Source: SABI01 sp963677695
Lineage (GTDB): Bacteria > Spirochaetota > Spirochaetia > Sphaerochaetales > Sphaerochaetaceae
Assembly (NCBI GenBank): GCA_963677695.2
Contig: CAXXUJ010000001.1
Span: 310,001 to 374,000 of the forward strand
DNA: 64,000 bases
Reading direction: 5' to 3'
The notes under the pieces are model-generated. The model did not search any database. It was not told the origin of the DNA and saw only the letters and a program-made list of their open reading frames with translations. The position numbers and the translations under genes were made by a program. Below are positions 1 to 7,743 of this stretch, in pieces; the stretch's first letter is position 1; each line of letters starts with the position of its first letter.

Positions 1-1047
1 GCCGTTCATCATATGATTCATGATCTGGACAAGGAGAATCGTTGACTTCATCCCCTTTATAAAGGGTTCCTTCGTGTCCTGAAAATCTCTGTTGTATCCG
101 CTTGGGAGACTCCTGATGATTGATTTTACCTGGAGTGCGTAACCGCTTACCATAGAGGCGCGGGAGCGGGTGAGTTCGAGTCCGTCAGGGTTCTTCTTCT
201 GGGGCATGATGGAACTGCCGGTACAGAGCTTGGGGTTGAGTGAGAAATAGCCGAACTCAGGGAGAGAGAAGAGGATAAGGTCCTGTGCTATCTTGCTCAA
301 TGTGAGTGCGATATAGTCACAGCCGTCAAGGAGCATTCCCTCAAACAATCCTCTCGAGTTGTTCGCGTAGAGGACGTTCCTGTGGACTTTGGAAAAGCCG
401 AGGAGGCGGGAGGTATAGCTCCTGTCAATCGGCACAGGAGATCCGTAGGAGGCGGCGGAGCCGAGAGGGTTCATGTCTATCAAGCTGTAGAGGTTCAGGA
501 GGTGACTGCCGAGGTCGAGCAGCTGCTCGGAAAAAGAACCTGCCCACAGGCCTACCGAGGAGGGCATGGCTATCTGCATATGGGTTCTTCCGGCCATCGG
601 AACCATCTTGTACTCAGAAGCGAAAGACTGGAGGGTCTGTGCAAGCTCAATGGTGTGGTGATGAAGGGTGAGGAGATTCTCCCTCATCCATATCCTGAGT
701 GCAGTCTGTACCTGATCGTTTCTCGACCGTCCGGTATGGATCTTCTTCCCTGCGGTTCCCACCATCTCGGTAAGGTACCCCTCAAGGGCGGTATGACAGT
801 CCTCATCCTCTCTTCTGATCTCGAAGGTTCCCTCTTCAGATTTCCTGAACAGCTGTTTCAGTGCGGCAAGAAGAGCATCAAGCTCCTCGTCATTCAGTAA
901 TCCCGCGCGGTGGATACCCTTCGCATGGGCCATAGACCCTAAGATATCGCTCCTCACAAGCTCCTGATCGATGATATAATCGCTGCCTACCGAAAACTCT
1001 TCCATGAGTGAATCGAGTGAAGTCTCTTTCTGCCACAGTTTTCCCAT
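1..1047 (-). CDS. argH: Argininosuccinate lyase, 5' part, runs off the left edge
   Basis: Cytoplasmic lyase that splits argininosuccinate into arginine and fumarate, the last step of arginine synthesis. The first 349 codons are present; the family is usually about 460 residues, so the C-terminal quarter lies outside the window. Visible motifs are TGRSRNDQ at residues 105-112, GRTHMQ near 157, and the fumarase/aspartase-superfamily signature GSSIMPQKKN at 277-286, whose Ser is in the mobile catalytic loop. The ATG at 1047 is preceded by AGGAG about 13 bases upstream. The frame stays open to base 1. It is divergent from the lipoprotein gene at 1137. Seen: motifs and open frame. Known: the family reaction. 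Delta-crystallin relatives share the fold, but a bacterial gene of this form is almost certainly ArgH. Confidence 0.95.
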   Translation of the reverse strand, partial: MGKLWQKETSLDSLMEEFSVGSDYIIDQELVRSDILGSMAHAKGIHRAGLLNDEELDALLAALKQLFRKSEEGTFEIRREDEDCHTALEGYLTEMVGTAGKKIHTGRSRNDQVQTALRIWMRENLLTLHHHTIELAQTLQSFASEYKMVPMAGRTHMQIAMPSSVGLWAGSFSEQLLDLGSHLLNLYSLIDMNPLGSAASYGSPVPIDRSYTSRLLGFSKVHRNVLYANNSRGLFEGMLLDGCDYIALTLSKIAQDLILFSLPEFGYFSLNPKLCTGSSIMPQKKNPDGLELTRSRASMVSGYALQVKSIIRSLPSGYNRDFQDTKEPFIKGMKSTILLVQIMNHMMNG

Positions 1048-1136
1048 ACCCGGCTGTCTCCTTTGTTCTGAGTGACCTCTACTGTATACTCTATTTTCAG
1101 GTCAATCAATATAACGGCGAACACCGTATTGTTGAT

Positions 1137-2117
1137 ATGAACAGATATCTATCCTCCTTTCTTCTCATGATCATCATCCTGACCAGCCTCTTTCTCATCG
1201 GCTGTCCCCTGAACGCTCAGGGACAGGTGGAGAACTATTTCATCGGTAAGGACCGTCAGTCTCCCGTACTCTACTCCCTTGAGACAGTCGATGAGAGAAC
1301 AGTACTTGCCGTGTTCGATGAAACCATCTACAGCTGCGAAGCATACGGAGAAGAAAACCTCTCCATCGACTCCCGTCCTGATGAAAGGACAGTCTTCATG
1401 ACACTCACTGAAAGGCTTCTTCCAGGGGATGTGTGTCCGATCACCCTCAGTGTCGCTGACAGGGCGGGAAACACCACGACGGTGGAAACAGAGGTATCAG
1501 GAATCAACACGAGAGTTCCCCGTCTCCGACTTAATGAGATCTCAACGAAAGGAACGAAGAGTCAGCCCGACAGGATTGAACTTTATATCATGAGCGATGG
1601 TGATATGGCAGGCATCACCGTCTATGACGGGATGTACCTGAACAACTCGGGTCGCTTCACCTTCCCTCCCTATGAAGTGAAAAAGGGTGATTATATCGTA
1701 CTTCAGTACGGTGTGAAGGAGAATATTCACTTTCACCCCCATTTCTTCTTTGCTTCCGCTGAAGGTCTTGGAGGGAACAACGGAGTGATCTCGGTCTTTC
1801 AGGATATCGGGAGAGATCTGATTGATGCCTTACCCTACTCTGACAGGGATGATGATTCAGATACCGACTACGGTGGATTCGGCACCTCTGAGGTCTATGA
1901 AGAGGTAAGAGAACTTGAGAGCTATCATGTGTGGGAACCGCCGTTCATCAGTCCGTCCACCTCGGTAAGGAGTGATGATACCACAGCCACCAGGAGTATG
2001 AACCGGAAAGAGGGGGTTCAGGCGGGAAACAGTGCAGATGCCTGGTACACAGTCCCTACCAGTTCTTCCACGTTCGGGAAAGAGAACTGTGTGGATCAAT
2101 ACCGTGAGAGTAGGTAA
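1137..2117 (+). CDS. Lipoprotein with lamin-tail-like region, function unknown
   Basis: Predicted 326-residue envelope lipoprotein. The chosen ATG gives a signal sequence with a hydrophobic stretch and a lipobox L-I-G-C at residues 20-23; an upstream in-frame start at 1008 would bury this signal and overlap argH. After about 100 residues of beta-rich sequence with Ig-like character there is a stretch around RLRLNEIST that resembles the start of lamin-tail (LTD) domains, followed by an ELYIMSDGD strand; it ends with an aromatic-rich tail near ADAWYTVPTSSS. LTD domains occur in many secreted bacterial proteins and are thought to aid surface or nucleic-acid association. That function is not shown here. 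It stands alone, divergent from argH. Lipoprotein status is strong; the LTD call is moderate. Confidence 0.7.
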   Translation: MNRYLSSFLLMIIILTSLFLIGCPLNAQGQVENYFIGKDRQSPVLYSLETVDERTVLAVFDETIYSCEAYGEENLSIDSRPDERTVFMTLTERLLPGDVCPITLSVADRAGNTTTVETEVSGINTRVPRLRLNEISTKGTKSQPDRIELYIMSDGDMAGITVYDGMYLNNSGRFTFPPYEVKKGDYIVLQYGVKENIHFHPHFFFASAEGLGGNNGVISVFQDIGRDLIDALPYSDRDDDSDTDYGGFGTSEVYEEVRELESYHVWEPPFISPSTSVRSDDTTATRSMNRKEGVQAGNSADAWYTVPTSSSTFGKENCVDQYRESR

Positions 2118-2192
2118 AATGACAATGAATGATATTTTTAACGAAAAACTGGAGAGAAAAGGAAGAGACGGTACAATTTCGTCTTCGGAGAA

Positions 2193-2519
2193 TCAGACAG
2201 CAGCTGAAATTCTTGAGATGATGTAGGAATTAATTGAAATCCCTTCTTCAGCTGATTTCATGGCAACTTTCCTGTGGAGTTCAGGAGAGACCCGCAAGGT
2301 CAATATACCGTCTTATGATTTCAGCCCCAGAGGCTTCGGGATATCCTCATGTTCCTCTTTCATCCATATAATAGTCTCTCTCACCACATACTCAAGTTCA
2401 TTTTATGCCTCAGCAGCAGTATGCCCATGAGTAAGCAATGAGGTGAATTCAAGGCATCTCGCAATATGAGTACGTTCTTCTGCATTCCATTCTACTTTAT
2501 ATGTATATGTATCATACAT
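2193..2519 (-). pseudogene. hicB: HicB-family antitoxin pseudogene (two in-frame stops)
   Basis: Reading the minus strand from the ATG at 2519 gives a 109-codon frame starting MYDTYTYKVEWNAEE that follows the HicB antitoxin pattern: an N-terminal partial RNase-H-like fold, then a C-terminal ribbon-helix-helix part with LTLRVSPELHRKVAM. Codons 39 (TAA, bases 2403-2405) and 69 (TAA, bases 2313-2315) are stops, where the family has a sense codon followed by NELEYVV and an aromatic residue before DG. No frameshift is needed, so decay looks recent. Functional HicB neutralises the mRNA interferase HicA. No intact hicA is adjacent; upstream sequence on the same strand (2520-2610) reads like fragments only. 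A short plus-strand frame at 2119-2226 overlaps its 3' end and is not supported. Confidence 0.75.
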
Positions 2520-2615
2520 CGGATCTGTCCCCATGTTGATCCTCGGATCGTTCTTTCAGGGAGCCTTGAACAAACGGTGTTCACCTCTCTTTCTCTGAGC
2601 TCCAGAAAGGTTCTT

Positions 2616-2663
2616 GAGCGAAGAAAAAGGGAGTACCGCTTCACCAGTCTCCCTTCTTCGTTC
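2616..2663 (-). terminator. Hairpin downstream of trxA
   Basis: The arms GAGCGAAGAAAAAGGGAG and CTCCCTTCTTCGTTC pair with a three-base bulge around a 15-base loop, just past the trxA stop. There is no clean T-run after the stem on the minus strand, so it may terminate transcription weakly or protect the mRNA end. Confidence 0.45.
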
Positions 2664-2680
2664 ACTTCATGTGTTGTTTT

Positions 2681-3001
2681 TTAGATAAATTCGCTTACCC
2701 ATGCATCGAGTGCTGCCAGGGGTAGTGCACCGACCTTGTGAGAGATGATCTGTCCGCCTTTGAAAATCCCGAGAGTGGGAATGCTTGAGATCTGATACTG
2801 CTGAGCGAGTTCGAGCTCTTCATCCACATTCAGTTTTCCAACTGTCAGCTTTCCTGCATATTTTTCTGCAAGTTTCTCGATCGAAGGAGCAACCATTCTG
2901 CATGGTCCGCACCAGACTGCCCAGAAATCCACGAGCACGGGAACGTCGGATTTTATCACTTCCTTATCAAAATTGTCCTTCGTCAATATTACTTCACTCA
3001 T
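2681..3001 (-). CDS. trxA: Thioredoxin
   Basis: Cytoplasmic thiol-disulfide reductant of 106 residues, the usual thioredoxin length. The active site WCGPC has its cysteines at 31 and 34, the cis-proline is in SSIPTL at residue 75, and the VLVDFWAVW strand precedes the active site. It lies 134 bases downstream of an arsR-type regulator on the same strand, which suggests co-transcription and control by that regulator. No thioredoxin reductase is present in the window. Function is clear from the motif; which client enzymes it serves cannot be told. Confidence 0.95.
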   Translation of the reverse strand: MSEVILTKDNFDKEVIKSDVPVLVDFWAVWCGPCRMVAPSIEKLAEKYAGKLTVGKLNVDEELELAQQYQISSIPTLGIFKGGQIISHKVGALPLAALDAWVSEFI

Positions 3002-3135
3002 CTATATCCTCCAGTAAGTGGTTTATTTGCTTGATTCAAATATAAACAAAGTGAGAAGAAAAGTGAAGGGAGAATCTGCTTCAGTTTCGTGACATTATTA
3101 CAGAGAGGTGAAAAGCAGAGTGTAAAGGAAAGATA

Positions 3136-3471
3136 TCAGACCTGTCCGAACAGGTCTTCCAGAGTGTGAATGATCTTTCTCACTCTCTCATCGGCAAGAG
3201 AGTAGATGCTCTGTTTTCCCTGCCGTTCCCGTGTGATAAGACCTGCGAGAGTCATCATCTTGAGCTGCTGTGAGACATTGGAGAGGCGGCTGTCGCTGAG
3301 ACTTACAAGCTCTGTGACCGAGAAGGATTCCTTCTCTAGGGCACAGAGAATGTGAAAACGGACAGGATTGGCCATGATGGAGAGAATCTTCTCCACCTCG
3401 GAGCACTTGTTCGCATCGAACCACTCCTTCACCTGATCAAGAACTTCTTGTTTCCGTACCGTGTTCTCCAT
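3136..3471 (-). CDS. ArsR/SmtB-family transcriptional repressor
   Basis: Small winged-helix DNA-binding protein of 111 residues. The ANPVRFHILCAL region, the recognition helix around SDSRLSNVSQQLKMM and the wing RERQGKQSIYSL are typical of ArsR/SmtB dimers. Cysteines are at 23 and 43. Family members sense metals or reactive sulfur/oxygen species through paired cysteines, but these two do not form the classical CxCxxC arsenic site, so the inducer is uncertain; a thiol-redox or persulfide signal would suit the thioredoxin gene downstream (inference). A perfect inverted repeat lies 17 bases upstream of the start, next to a TATATA -10-like box, consistent with autoregulation of arsR-trxA. Confidence 0.85.
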   Translation of the reverse strand: MENTVRKQEVLDQVKEWFDANKCSEVEKILSIMANPVRFHILCALEKESFSVTELVSLSDSRLSNVSQQLKMMTLAGLITRERQGKQSIYSLADERVRKIIHTLEDLFGQV

Positions 3472-3487
3472 GTGTTCTCCACTTACA

Positions 3488-3512
3488 GCCTATAGGAGAG
3501 TCTCCTATAGGC
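3488..3512 (-). promoter_or_regulatory. Perfect inverted-repeat operator upstream of arsR
   Basis: Two 12-base arms (GCCTATAGGAGA and its exact complement TCTCCTATAGGC) flank a single central G. It sits 17 bases upstream of the arsR start codon and just downstream of a TATATA element at 3520-3525, where a bound repressor would block transcription. The size and symmetry are normal for ArsR/SmtB dimers. Confidence 0.75.
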
Positions 3513-3557
3513 CTGTTTTTATATACAGCGCAGGGTATCGTAATATAATGGTTTTGT

Positions 3558-5345
3558 CTATAAATCTGATTCTTCGTTGAAATTATTCAGATATATATCG
3601 ATTCCTTTCGCTGCCGAGTGCCCGTTCGCTATTGCGCTGATCGCATCCCGTGTCGGGTTTGTGATATCGCCTCCGGCATAGATCTTCTCTACCGGTGTCT
3701 GATAGAACTCATTCACCTCGATATACCCTCTCTTGCCGACAATGCTCTTAGCGATCTCCTCAGGCAGGAAGGAGAAGTCTCCCGACTGTCCGATAGCGGG
3801 GATCACCGTATCACACTCGATCATGTTCTCAGATCCTTCGATGAGAACGGGTTTCGGTCTCCGTCCTTCACCGTCAGAGACCATCTCGGCCTCTCCCCAG
3901 TAGAGTTTCAGCCGAGTGGTATCACCCTTATCTATCCTGAGGGGGATGGCCTGCACGGCAAGGGCACAACCCTCGCCCTGAGCCTCTTCGATCTCTTCGA
4001 TATCGGCAGGCATGTCTTCCTCGCGACGTCTGTAGAGGATCGTCACCTCGGCTCCGTACCTTCTGGAGGTACGTGCCGCATCCATAGCGACATTTCCGCC
4101 GCCGACAACGACCACCGAGGATCCGATATCGGGTGTCTTTCCGTTTGTGACGTCATCGAGGATATCGAGTCCCGACATCACACCCTTCAGATTCTCACCA
4201 GGGATATCGAGTCCGTAAGGGTCTCTCAGGCCGGTGGAGAAGAAGATGGCGTCATAGGTATCATAGATCGAGGCGAAATCGACATCGACTCCGATCTTTG
4301 TCCCCTGTTTGATTTCCACTCCCAGGGACTGGATGAAGGTGATGTCCTTGTCCACCTGATCATAGGGAAGACGGTATTCGGGAATACCGTAGCGGAGCAT
4401 TCCCCCTGCCCTCTCGTTCGCATCGAAGATGGTGATGGAGTACCCGAGAAGTCTCAGGTAGTAGGCTGCGCTCAGGCCTCCGGGACCTGACCCGATGATC
4501 GCGATCTTCTTTCCGTTCTCCTCTTCGCACTCAGCCATGATCTTCTGATAATCTCCGAGATAGATCTGGTCGACGATATAACGTTTGAGCCAGCGGATCG
4601 AGAGTGCTTCTCCCTTGTGTTTCATCGCACACACATATTCACAGGCATGCGAGCAGACGCGTCCGCAGGAAGCGGGAAGGGGGTTCGCCTGATAAACAAT
4701 CCTGAGCCCCTCTTCCATATCACCGTCCCTGACGGCTTTGATGTACTCGGGAACCTGCATGTGAGCAGGACAGGTCGCCTTACAGATACCGCATTCGATA
4801 CAGCGGTCTGCTTCAGCTTTCGCCTGCTCTGCCGAGTAGCCCTGAACCATCTCGACGAAGCTCTTGCGAGACTCCTCGAGATCAAGCATCGGCATGGGGA
4901 CACGCTCACCTTCAAGAAGGTCATACCCATCCGCACGGCGGTAGCCGAGTTCACTCTCGTTCCACGGCTTATCATCGTGACCGGGGATGAAGCGGAAGAC
5001 TTCGGGGTCGTCATCGACCCAGATATACTCATTGCTCATCCCGAGGGATCCGGTAGGACATACATCGACACAGAGAGCACACCAGCAGCAGCGACCGTAG
5101 TCCATCTTCGGTCTCAATCCCGAATCCCCGTGACGGGTATCCTTGCACGGTACCATGTCGATCGCCGCATTCTGACAGATCTCTTCACAGGTACCGCAGC
5201 CTATACAGGTATCGACCGCGTTTATATGAAAGCCTCTGTAGCGTGGAGCGCCCGGGCGCGTGTCTATAGGCTTCTTGTTCGTGTAGGGTTTCTCGAAGAC
5301 CCGTTTCCACACCGAAAACGGTGCAACAATATCTTTCAGACTCAT
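3558..5345 (-). CDS. Polyferredoxin-GltD fusion: NAD(P)H-binding subunit of Mbx-like complex
   Basis: Predicted electron-input or -output subunit, 595 residues. Order of parts: an N-terminal NuoI/MbhN-like pair of 4Fe-4S sites (Cys 47/50/53/57 and a second set at 86-96); a GltD-type Fe-S segment (Cys 182/185/188/192 and 227/231/235/239); an FAD Rossmann fold IAIIGSGPGG from 281; then an NAD(P) Rossmann motif VVVVGGGNVAMDA and the closing AGGDITNPTRDAI FAD contact. GltD-like proteins of this type transfer electrons between NAD(P)H and iron-sulfur carriers, as in glutamate synthase small subunit and NfnB. Start chosen at 5345 because AGAGGTGAG lies just before it; an ATG five codons earlier overlaps the upstream gene. 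Last gene of the operon. Fusion of the MbhN-like and flavoprotein parts is notable. Confidence 0.85.
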   Translation of the reverse strand: MSLKDIVAPFSVWKRVFEKPYTNKKPIDTRPGAPRYRGFHINAVDTCIGCGTCEEICQNAAIDMVPCKDTRHGDSGLRPKMDYGRCCWCALCVDVCPTGSLGMSNEYIWVDDDPEVFRFIPGHDDKPWNESELGYRRADGYDLLEGERVPMPMLDLEESRKSFVEMVQGYSAEQAKAEADRCIECGICKATCPAHMQVPEYIKAVRDGDMEEGLRIVYQANPLPASCGRVCSHACEYVCAMKHKGEALSIRWLKRYIVDQIYLGDYQKIMAECEEENGKKIAIIGSGPGGLSAAYYLRLLGYSITIFDANERAGGMLRYGIPEYRLPYDQVDKDITFIQSLGVEIKQGTKIGVDVDFASIYDTYDAIFFSTGLRDPYGLDIPGENLKGVMSGLDILDDVTNGKTPDIGSSVVVVGGGNVAMDAARTSRRYGAEVTILYRRREEDMPADIEEIEEAQGEGCALAVQAIPLRIDKGDTTRLKLYWGEAEMVSDGEGRRPKPVLIEGSENMIECDTVIPAIGQSGDFSFLPEEIAKSIVGKRGYIEVNEFYQTPVEKIYAGGDITNPTRDAISAIANGHSAAKGIDIYLNNFNEESDL

Positions 5346-5349
5346 CTTC

Positions 5350-6525
5350 TCACCTCTCAATCTCGGGGGGATAGGTATGCAGTGACACCATCAGTCCCGC
5401 CGTGTCGGCTATGTTCACATTGACAGCAAGATGCTCCATCAGCGTGACCGCGTGAGTATAGCTCGGTCCTCTCACATAAACTCTCCTCGGCAGTTCGCTT
5501 CCGTCGGAGACCATGAAGAAGCCGTACTCGCCACGTGTGCATTCCGCTTTCCGGTATGTCTGTCCCGCAGGGATCTTCCAGTGAAGAACATTGGGCAGTT
5601 TCTGGAAGAAGGGACCCTCTGTGGGCATCTTCGCCAGGATCTGCCTTATCAGATCGATCGACTGACGCGTCTCTCTCAGTCTCACCTTCGTTCTCGCATA
5701 GGCATCCCCACCCTCTTCGGTCACGATATCGAAATCGAGCTGATCATAGATCAGGTAGGGAGAGTCCTTGCGTACATCACGTGCAACGCCGCTTCCCCGT
5801 GCGTTCGGTCCCGTGATTCCCCAGTGATCGACCATCGAAGGGGTGATCACTCCAAGCCCCTTGGCCCTGCTCTTGAACACGGAGTTGTGCAGCATGGCAA
5901 GTTCTATATCACTCAGGACCTTTTCAATGGTCTTCAGTGTCTCTTCCACCCTCAGCGGATACCCTTCGGGGAGATCGGATCTCACCCCGCCGGGAATGAT
6001 GTACATGTGGTAGATTCTTCCTCCGGTGAGTTCCTCGAACAGGTCAAGCACATAGTCTCGCAGAGTGACCGTCCACTGACCGATCGTTGCCATGCCGAAG
6101 GCGCCACCCTGTCCTCCGATCCACATCAAAAAGGAGGCAAGACGGGCCATCTCAAGAGTGAGGGCTCGGTACCATTTCGCCTTCTCGGGGATCTCGATCC
6201 CCGCAAGCTCCTCGGTACATTCGGCAAAGAGCTGTTCATTGAAATCGGGTTCGGGAACACAGATCCTGCACACCAGGGGGAAACACTGAATGTAGCGGCG
6301 ACGCTCCATCAGTTTCTCGAAACCGCGGTGAAGGTATCCGACATGGGTCTTGCAGTCGACAACCTCGTCACCGCACACGGTGAGCTCGAGCGACATGTTT
6401 CCGGTGATTCCCGGATGCTGAGGTCCCTGCCAGATCTTCAGGTATTTTCCCGATGTAAGGTTGTACCTGCTCTTGCCTGTCACTTCATCAACGGGAGGGA
6501 ATAGTTTTCTTGAATCGTTTACCAT
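5350..6525 (-). CDS. NuoD/MbxL-like catalytic-type subunit
   Basis: Peripheral-arm subunit of 391 residues related to complex I NuoD and to large subunits of group 4 NiFe hydrogenases. GPQHPGITG near the N-terminus and CTRGEYGFFMVSDGS near the C-terminus are complex I-like. Hydrogenases bind NiFe through two CxxC motifs. Here the first is partly kept (Cys86 and Cys89 in PLVCRICVPEPD, without the usual Arg and Gly), Cys329 occurs where relatives have Pro, and the C-terminal CxxC is gone (the protein ends TYPPEIER). It is therefore neither a normal hydrogenase nor plain NuoD. Archaeal Mbx/MBS sulfane reductases are also described as keeping only part of the ligand set. Its stop is four bases before the next gene and its start overlaps nuoC-like by 7 bases. 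Confidence 0.85.
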   Translation of the reverse strand: MVNDSRKLFPPVDEVTGKSRYNLTSGKYLKIWQGPQHPGITGNMSLELTVCGDEVVDCKTHVGYLHRGFEKLMERRRYIQCFPLVCRICVPEPDFNEQLFAECTEELAGIEIPEKAKWYRALTLEMARLASFLMWIGGQGGAFGMATIGQWTVTLRDYVLDLFEELTGGRIYHMYIIPGGVRSDLPEGYPLRVEETLKTIEKVLSDIELAMLHNSVFKSRAKGLGVITPSMVDHWGITGPNARGSGVARDVRKDSPYLIYDQLDFDIVTEEGGDAYARTKVRLRETRQSIDLIRQILAKMPTEGPFFQKLPNVLHWKIPAGQTYRKAECTRGEYGFFMVSDGSELPRRVYVRGPSYTHAVTLMEHLAVNVNIADTAGLMVSLHTYPPEIER

Positions 6526-7031
6526 GTCTCTGCCTCGCTTGGGTACAGTTTTTCTTTCATGTATTCTGCGGTATCGTGAGTGACCCTCCCAGGACGGGGG
6601 AAGTAGGTCTTCTCTGAATACTCTTTGGTATCGAACTCCCTTCTCATAGGAGGAATGTCGGTCCAGCCTTCGAGAACGAAACTTTCATCGACTCCCGGGG
6701 AACCGGGGAAGTCGATACCGAACATCTCCTTGAGTTCCCTCTGGTAGGTCGCTCCGTGAGGCCACAGGTGATGGATCGATTCCATCGATGCATGTTCGCG
6801 GGGAATATCACACTGGATACCCAGGTCGCTTCCCGTCGCATAGTTGTGCAGCATATAGGTGAGACGGAAGATTCCGTCCTCGATATAATCGATCGCGGTG
6901 AAGAATACGAGATGGGTGTACCCGTTCACGTTACGCATCTTCGTGATATATCCTACGGTCTCTTCAGGAGAGACCTGGACGAACTGAGCTCCCGCTGTGT
7001 TCTTTTCTTTATCAATATCTGTCGTGTCCAT
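6519..7031 (-). CDS. NuoC/MbhK-like subunit
   Basis: Peripheral-arm structural subunit of 170 residues, homologous to the 30-kDa subunit of complex I. The signature is around ATYQRELKEMFGIDFPG (family pattern ERE-xx-D-xx-G) followed by FVLEGWTDIPPMRREF, close to the usual LxxPxxxxxxPLRKDF ending. It links the NuoD-like and NuoB-like proteins and carries no cofactor in known complexes. Its 3' end overlaps the NuoD-like gene by 7 bases and it follows the NuoB-like gene by 14 bases, so tight co-translation is expected. The start ATG at 7031 has a GGAG-type site upstream. Confidence 0.85.
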   Translation of the reverse strand: MDTTDIDKEKNTAGAQFVQVSPEETVGYITKMRNVNGYTHLVFFTAIDYIEDGIFRLTYMLHNYATGSDLGIQCDIPREHASMESIHHLWPHGATYQRELKEMFGIDFPGSPGVDESFVLEGWTDIPPMRREFDTKEYSEKTYFPRPGRVTHDTAEYMKEKLYPSEAETW

Positions 7032-7045
7032 GTGTACTCCTTCTC

Positions 7046-7729
7046 CTACCAGTTGTAATCAGGCATGTTCCAGTCGTGAATGATCTGCTTCTGGTTCGCC
7101 TTGTACCAGTCGAAGTTATCGACATAGTCGTTCATTCCTTCACACTTCCCTTCCCTGATCATCTTCTTGAGACGGATGAATCCTGCAAGAAGCGCTTCGG
7201 GACGGGGCATGCATCCTGCGATATAGACATCCACCGGGATATAATGGTCGATTCTGTTGACCGTGTTATAGCTGTCCCAGTACATCCCTCCGTTCACCGT
7301 ACAGGAACCGAGAGCGAGGACGAACTTCGGTCCCTGCATCTGCTCGTAGCTTCTCACCACCCTCTTGATCGTCTTCACCGAGGCGTACCCTCCGATAACG
7401 AAGACGCAGGATTGGCGGGGAGTCGGTCGTGCCTGAATACCGTAGCGGTACATATCGAATCGGCTGGTCATCAGGGGCCTGAGCTCGATGGCTCCGCACC
7501 CGGTACCGAAACCGAGGATCCACAGCGACTGGGAACGGGCCCAGTTGGCAAATTTCTCCATGATTCCCCGGTAGGGTTCCACCTTGTGGGGGCGCACATC
7601 ACAGAAATGGCCTTTGTCGATCTCAGACAGCCCGCTGTTCTCCAGCCGCATTGCTGCGGCAAGCTCCTCCAGTTGTGTGTCCGTATCTGTTTTCACTTCA
7701 TTCATTGCATCAATGACAGGTTCTTTCAT
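7046..7729 (-). CDS. NuoB/MbhJ-like Fe-S subunit with a changed cluster ligand
   Basis: Small 227-residue subunit that in complex I and group 4 hydrogenases holds the 4Fe-4S cluster next to the catalytic subunit. The family ligands are a tandem or near-tandem Cys pair plus two later cysteines. Here the first site reads GTGCGAIE with one cysteine only (Cys78), the later ones are Cys143 in GSCTVNGG and Cys173 in AGCMPRPE, and an extra Cys108 is found in TPRQSCVFV, where relatives have no Cys. Whether Cys108 completes the cluster is unknown. About 60 residues precede the conserved core. It lies 14 bases upstream of the nuoC-like gene. I read the codons directly and see no frameshift. Confidence 0.88.
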   Translation of the reverse strand: MKEPVIDAMNEVKTDTDTQLEELAAAMRLENSGLSEIDKGHFCDVRPHKVEPYRGIMEKFANWARSQSLWILGFGTGCGAIELRPLMTSRFDMYRYGIQARPTPRQSCVFVIGGYASVKTIKRVVRSYEQMQGPKFVLALGSCTVNGGMYWDSYNTVNRIDHYIPVDVYIAGCMPRPEALLAGFIRLKKMIREGKCEGMNDYVDNFDWYKANQKQIIHDWNMPDYNW

Positions 7730-7743
7730 TTCATTCTCCTTGA

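Noticed and set aside
1..900. Plus-strand frames at 306-671 and 382-900
   Set aside because: They are antisense to argH, whose conserved motifs are clear on the minus strand.
2119..2226. Plus-strand 35-codon frame after the lipoprotein gene
   Set aside because: No family resemblance, and it overlaps the antisense hicB pseudogene, which explains the sequence better.
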